From positions 1-6,372 of the forward strand of contig CABRDB010000101.1 of assembly GCA_902469555.1 (NCBI GenBank): 6,372 bases of DNA, written 5' to 3'. This document shows, one piece after another, positions 5,907 through 6,372 of this stretch. Position numbers and translations under genes: made by a program. Position 1 is the first letter of the stretch, and each line of letters begins with the position of its first letter. The notes under the pieces were generated by a model that saw only the letters and a program-made list of their open reading frames with translations, made no database searches and was not told the origin of the DNA. The DNA comes from an uncultured Collinsella sp. (GTDB taxonomy: Bacteria; Actinomycetota; Coriobacteriia; Coriobacteriales; Coriobacteriaceae).

Positions 5907-6372
5907 CGCGCGAACTCCCGTAAGAGCGCGTCTTCCACTTCACGAAGCGAAAGGGTCCCGCCTCCCTCGGCGGGACGGGTGACCACGATGCAGCGCGCTC
6001 CCGCGTCGCGCGCGGCGACGAGCTTCTCGGCCGTGCCGCCTACGGTTCCCGAGTCCTTGGTCACAAGCCACTGGGCGCCCACCTGCCGAAGCATCGCCTC
6101 GTTAAGCTCGCGGGTGAAGGGCCCCTGCATGCCGATGACGTGCGACGGCGAAAACCCCGCGTCCATGCACTTCGTTATAGCACCGGGCAGCGGGAGCACG
6201 CGCACGAAGAAGCGCTCCGCGAAATCGGCGACGCGCGTGTAGGGAGCAAGCTCCTTGCTCCCCGTCGTGAGAAGCGCGCGACCCGGGTTCTCGGAGAGAA
6301 AGCGCGCCGCGCAGGCGATCGACGCGACCGGCACGACGCCTTTGGGCAGCGCCTCGGCCGGGCGCGCAAGGC
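5903..6372 (-). CDS. cbiJ: Precorrin-6A / cobalt-precorrin-6A reductase, C-terminal fragment
   Basis: The gene reads leftward from beyond the right edge; 155 residues are visible, ending at TAG (5905-5903). The family (CobK/CbiJ, normally about 250 residues) reduces a ring double bond of precorrin-6A or its cobalt form with NAD(P)H during corrin-ring synthesis for vitamin B12. Family signatures, counted from the first visible full codon, are LLTTGSKELAPY (33-44), RVLPLP (57-62), SHVIGMQGPFTRELNEAMLRQ (75-95), LVTKDSGTVGG (102-112) and CIVVTRP (127-133). The frame stays open to the edge with LARPAEALPKGVVPVASIACAARFL, so the GTG at 6334 is probably internal rather than the start. Base composition is clearly more GC-rich than the transporter genes. 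The symbol assumes the anaerobic, cobalt-early pathway; cobK would be the aerobic equivalent. No other corrin gene is within view. Confidence 0.9.
   Translation of the reverse strand, partial: LARPAEALPKGVVPVASIACAARFLSENPGRALLTTGSKELAPYTRVADFAERFFVRVLPLPGAITKCMDAGFSPSHVIGMQGPFTRELNEAMLRQVGAQWLVTKDSGTVGGTAEKLVAARDAGARCIVVTRPAEGGGTLSLREVEDALLREFAR

Noticed and set aside
6175..6369. Second minus-strand frame overlapping the corrin reductase
   Set aside because: It is an Arg/Pro/Ser-rich shadow frame, whereas the other frame carries clear CobK/CbiJ motifs to the window edge.

Overview
The window looks like chromosomal DNA of a moderately GC-rich Gram-positive anaerobe. The best guess is the Coriobacteriia, with Collinsella or a relative most likely. 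That rests on GC content, an oxygen-sensitive iron-sulfur serine dehydratase, a membrane-anchored L,D-transpeptidase, a MacAB/YknXYZ-type exporter with no TolC-docking signature visible in the adaptor, and a corrin-ring reductase. The taxonomic call is inference; no RNA gene or marker gene is present to settle it.

Layout from left to right. (1) Positions 1-357 (+) hold the C-terminal end of an iron-sulfur L-serine ammonia-lyase alpha domain, followed by a perfect 16-nt palindrome. (2) A TATAAT box at 444-449 and a GAAGGA ribosome-binding site lead into a complete L,D-transpeptidase (507-2240, +) with a Gln/Arg-rich cytoplasmic tail, one membrane anchor, peptidoglycan-binding-like repeats and a C-terminal YkuD domain. 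(3) After a strong 30-nt hairpin (2309-2338) comes a tight three-gene operon: membrane-fusion adaptor (2373-3809), ABC ATPase (3809-4582) and MacB/FtsX-type permease (4579-5793). These genes are coupled by a TAATG and an ATGA overlap. (4) A short convergent gap (5794-5902) holds a 67-nt imperfect palindrome and a small hairpin. (5) The minus strand then carries the C-terminal 155 residues of a precorrin-6A / cobalt-precorrin-6A reductase (5903-6372), which is visibly richer in GC than the rest.

The three exporter genes almost certainly form one tripartite machine: the ATPase powers the permease, and the adaptor sits on the outer face of the membrane. Its substrate cannot be read from the sequence. 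The L,D-transpeptidase upstream acts in the same compartment (cell wall), but the hairpin between them leaves open whether they share a transcript. The flanking genes (serine catabolism, corrinoid synthesis) look functionally unrelated.

No clearly novel multi-gene system is visible. The most unusual signals are the intergenic palindromes, the Cys-rich tail of the serine dehydratase, and the unusual N-terminal tails of the transpeptidase and adaptor. No tRNA, rRNA, CRISPR array or transposase gene was seen.
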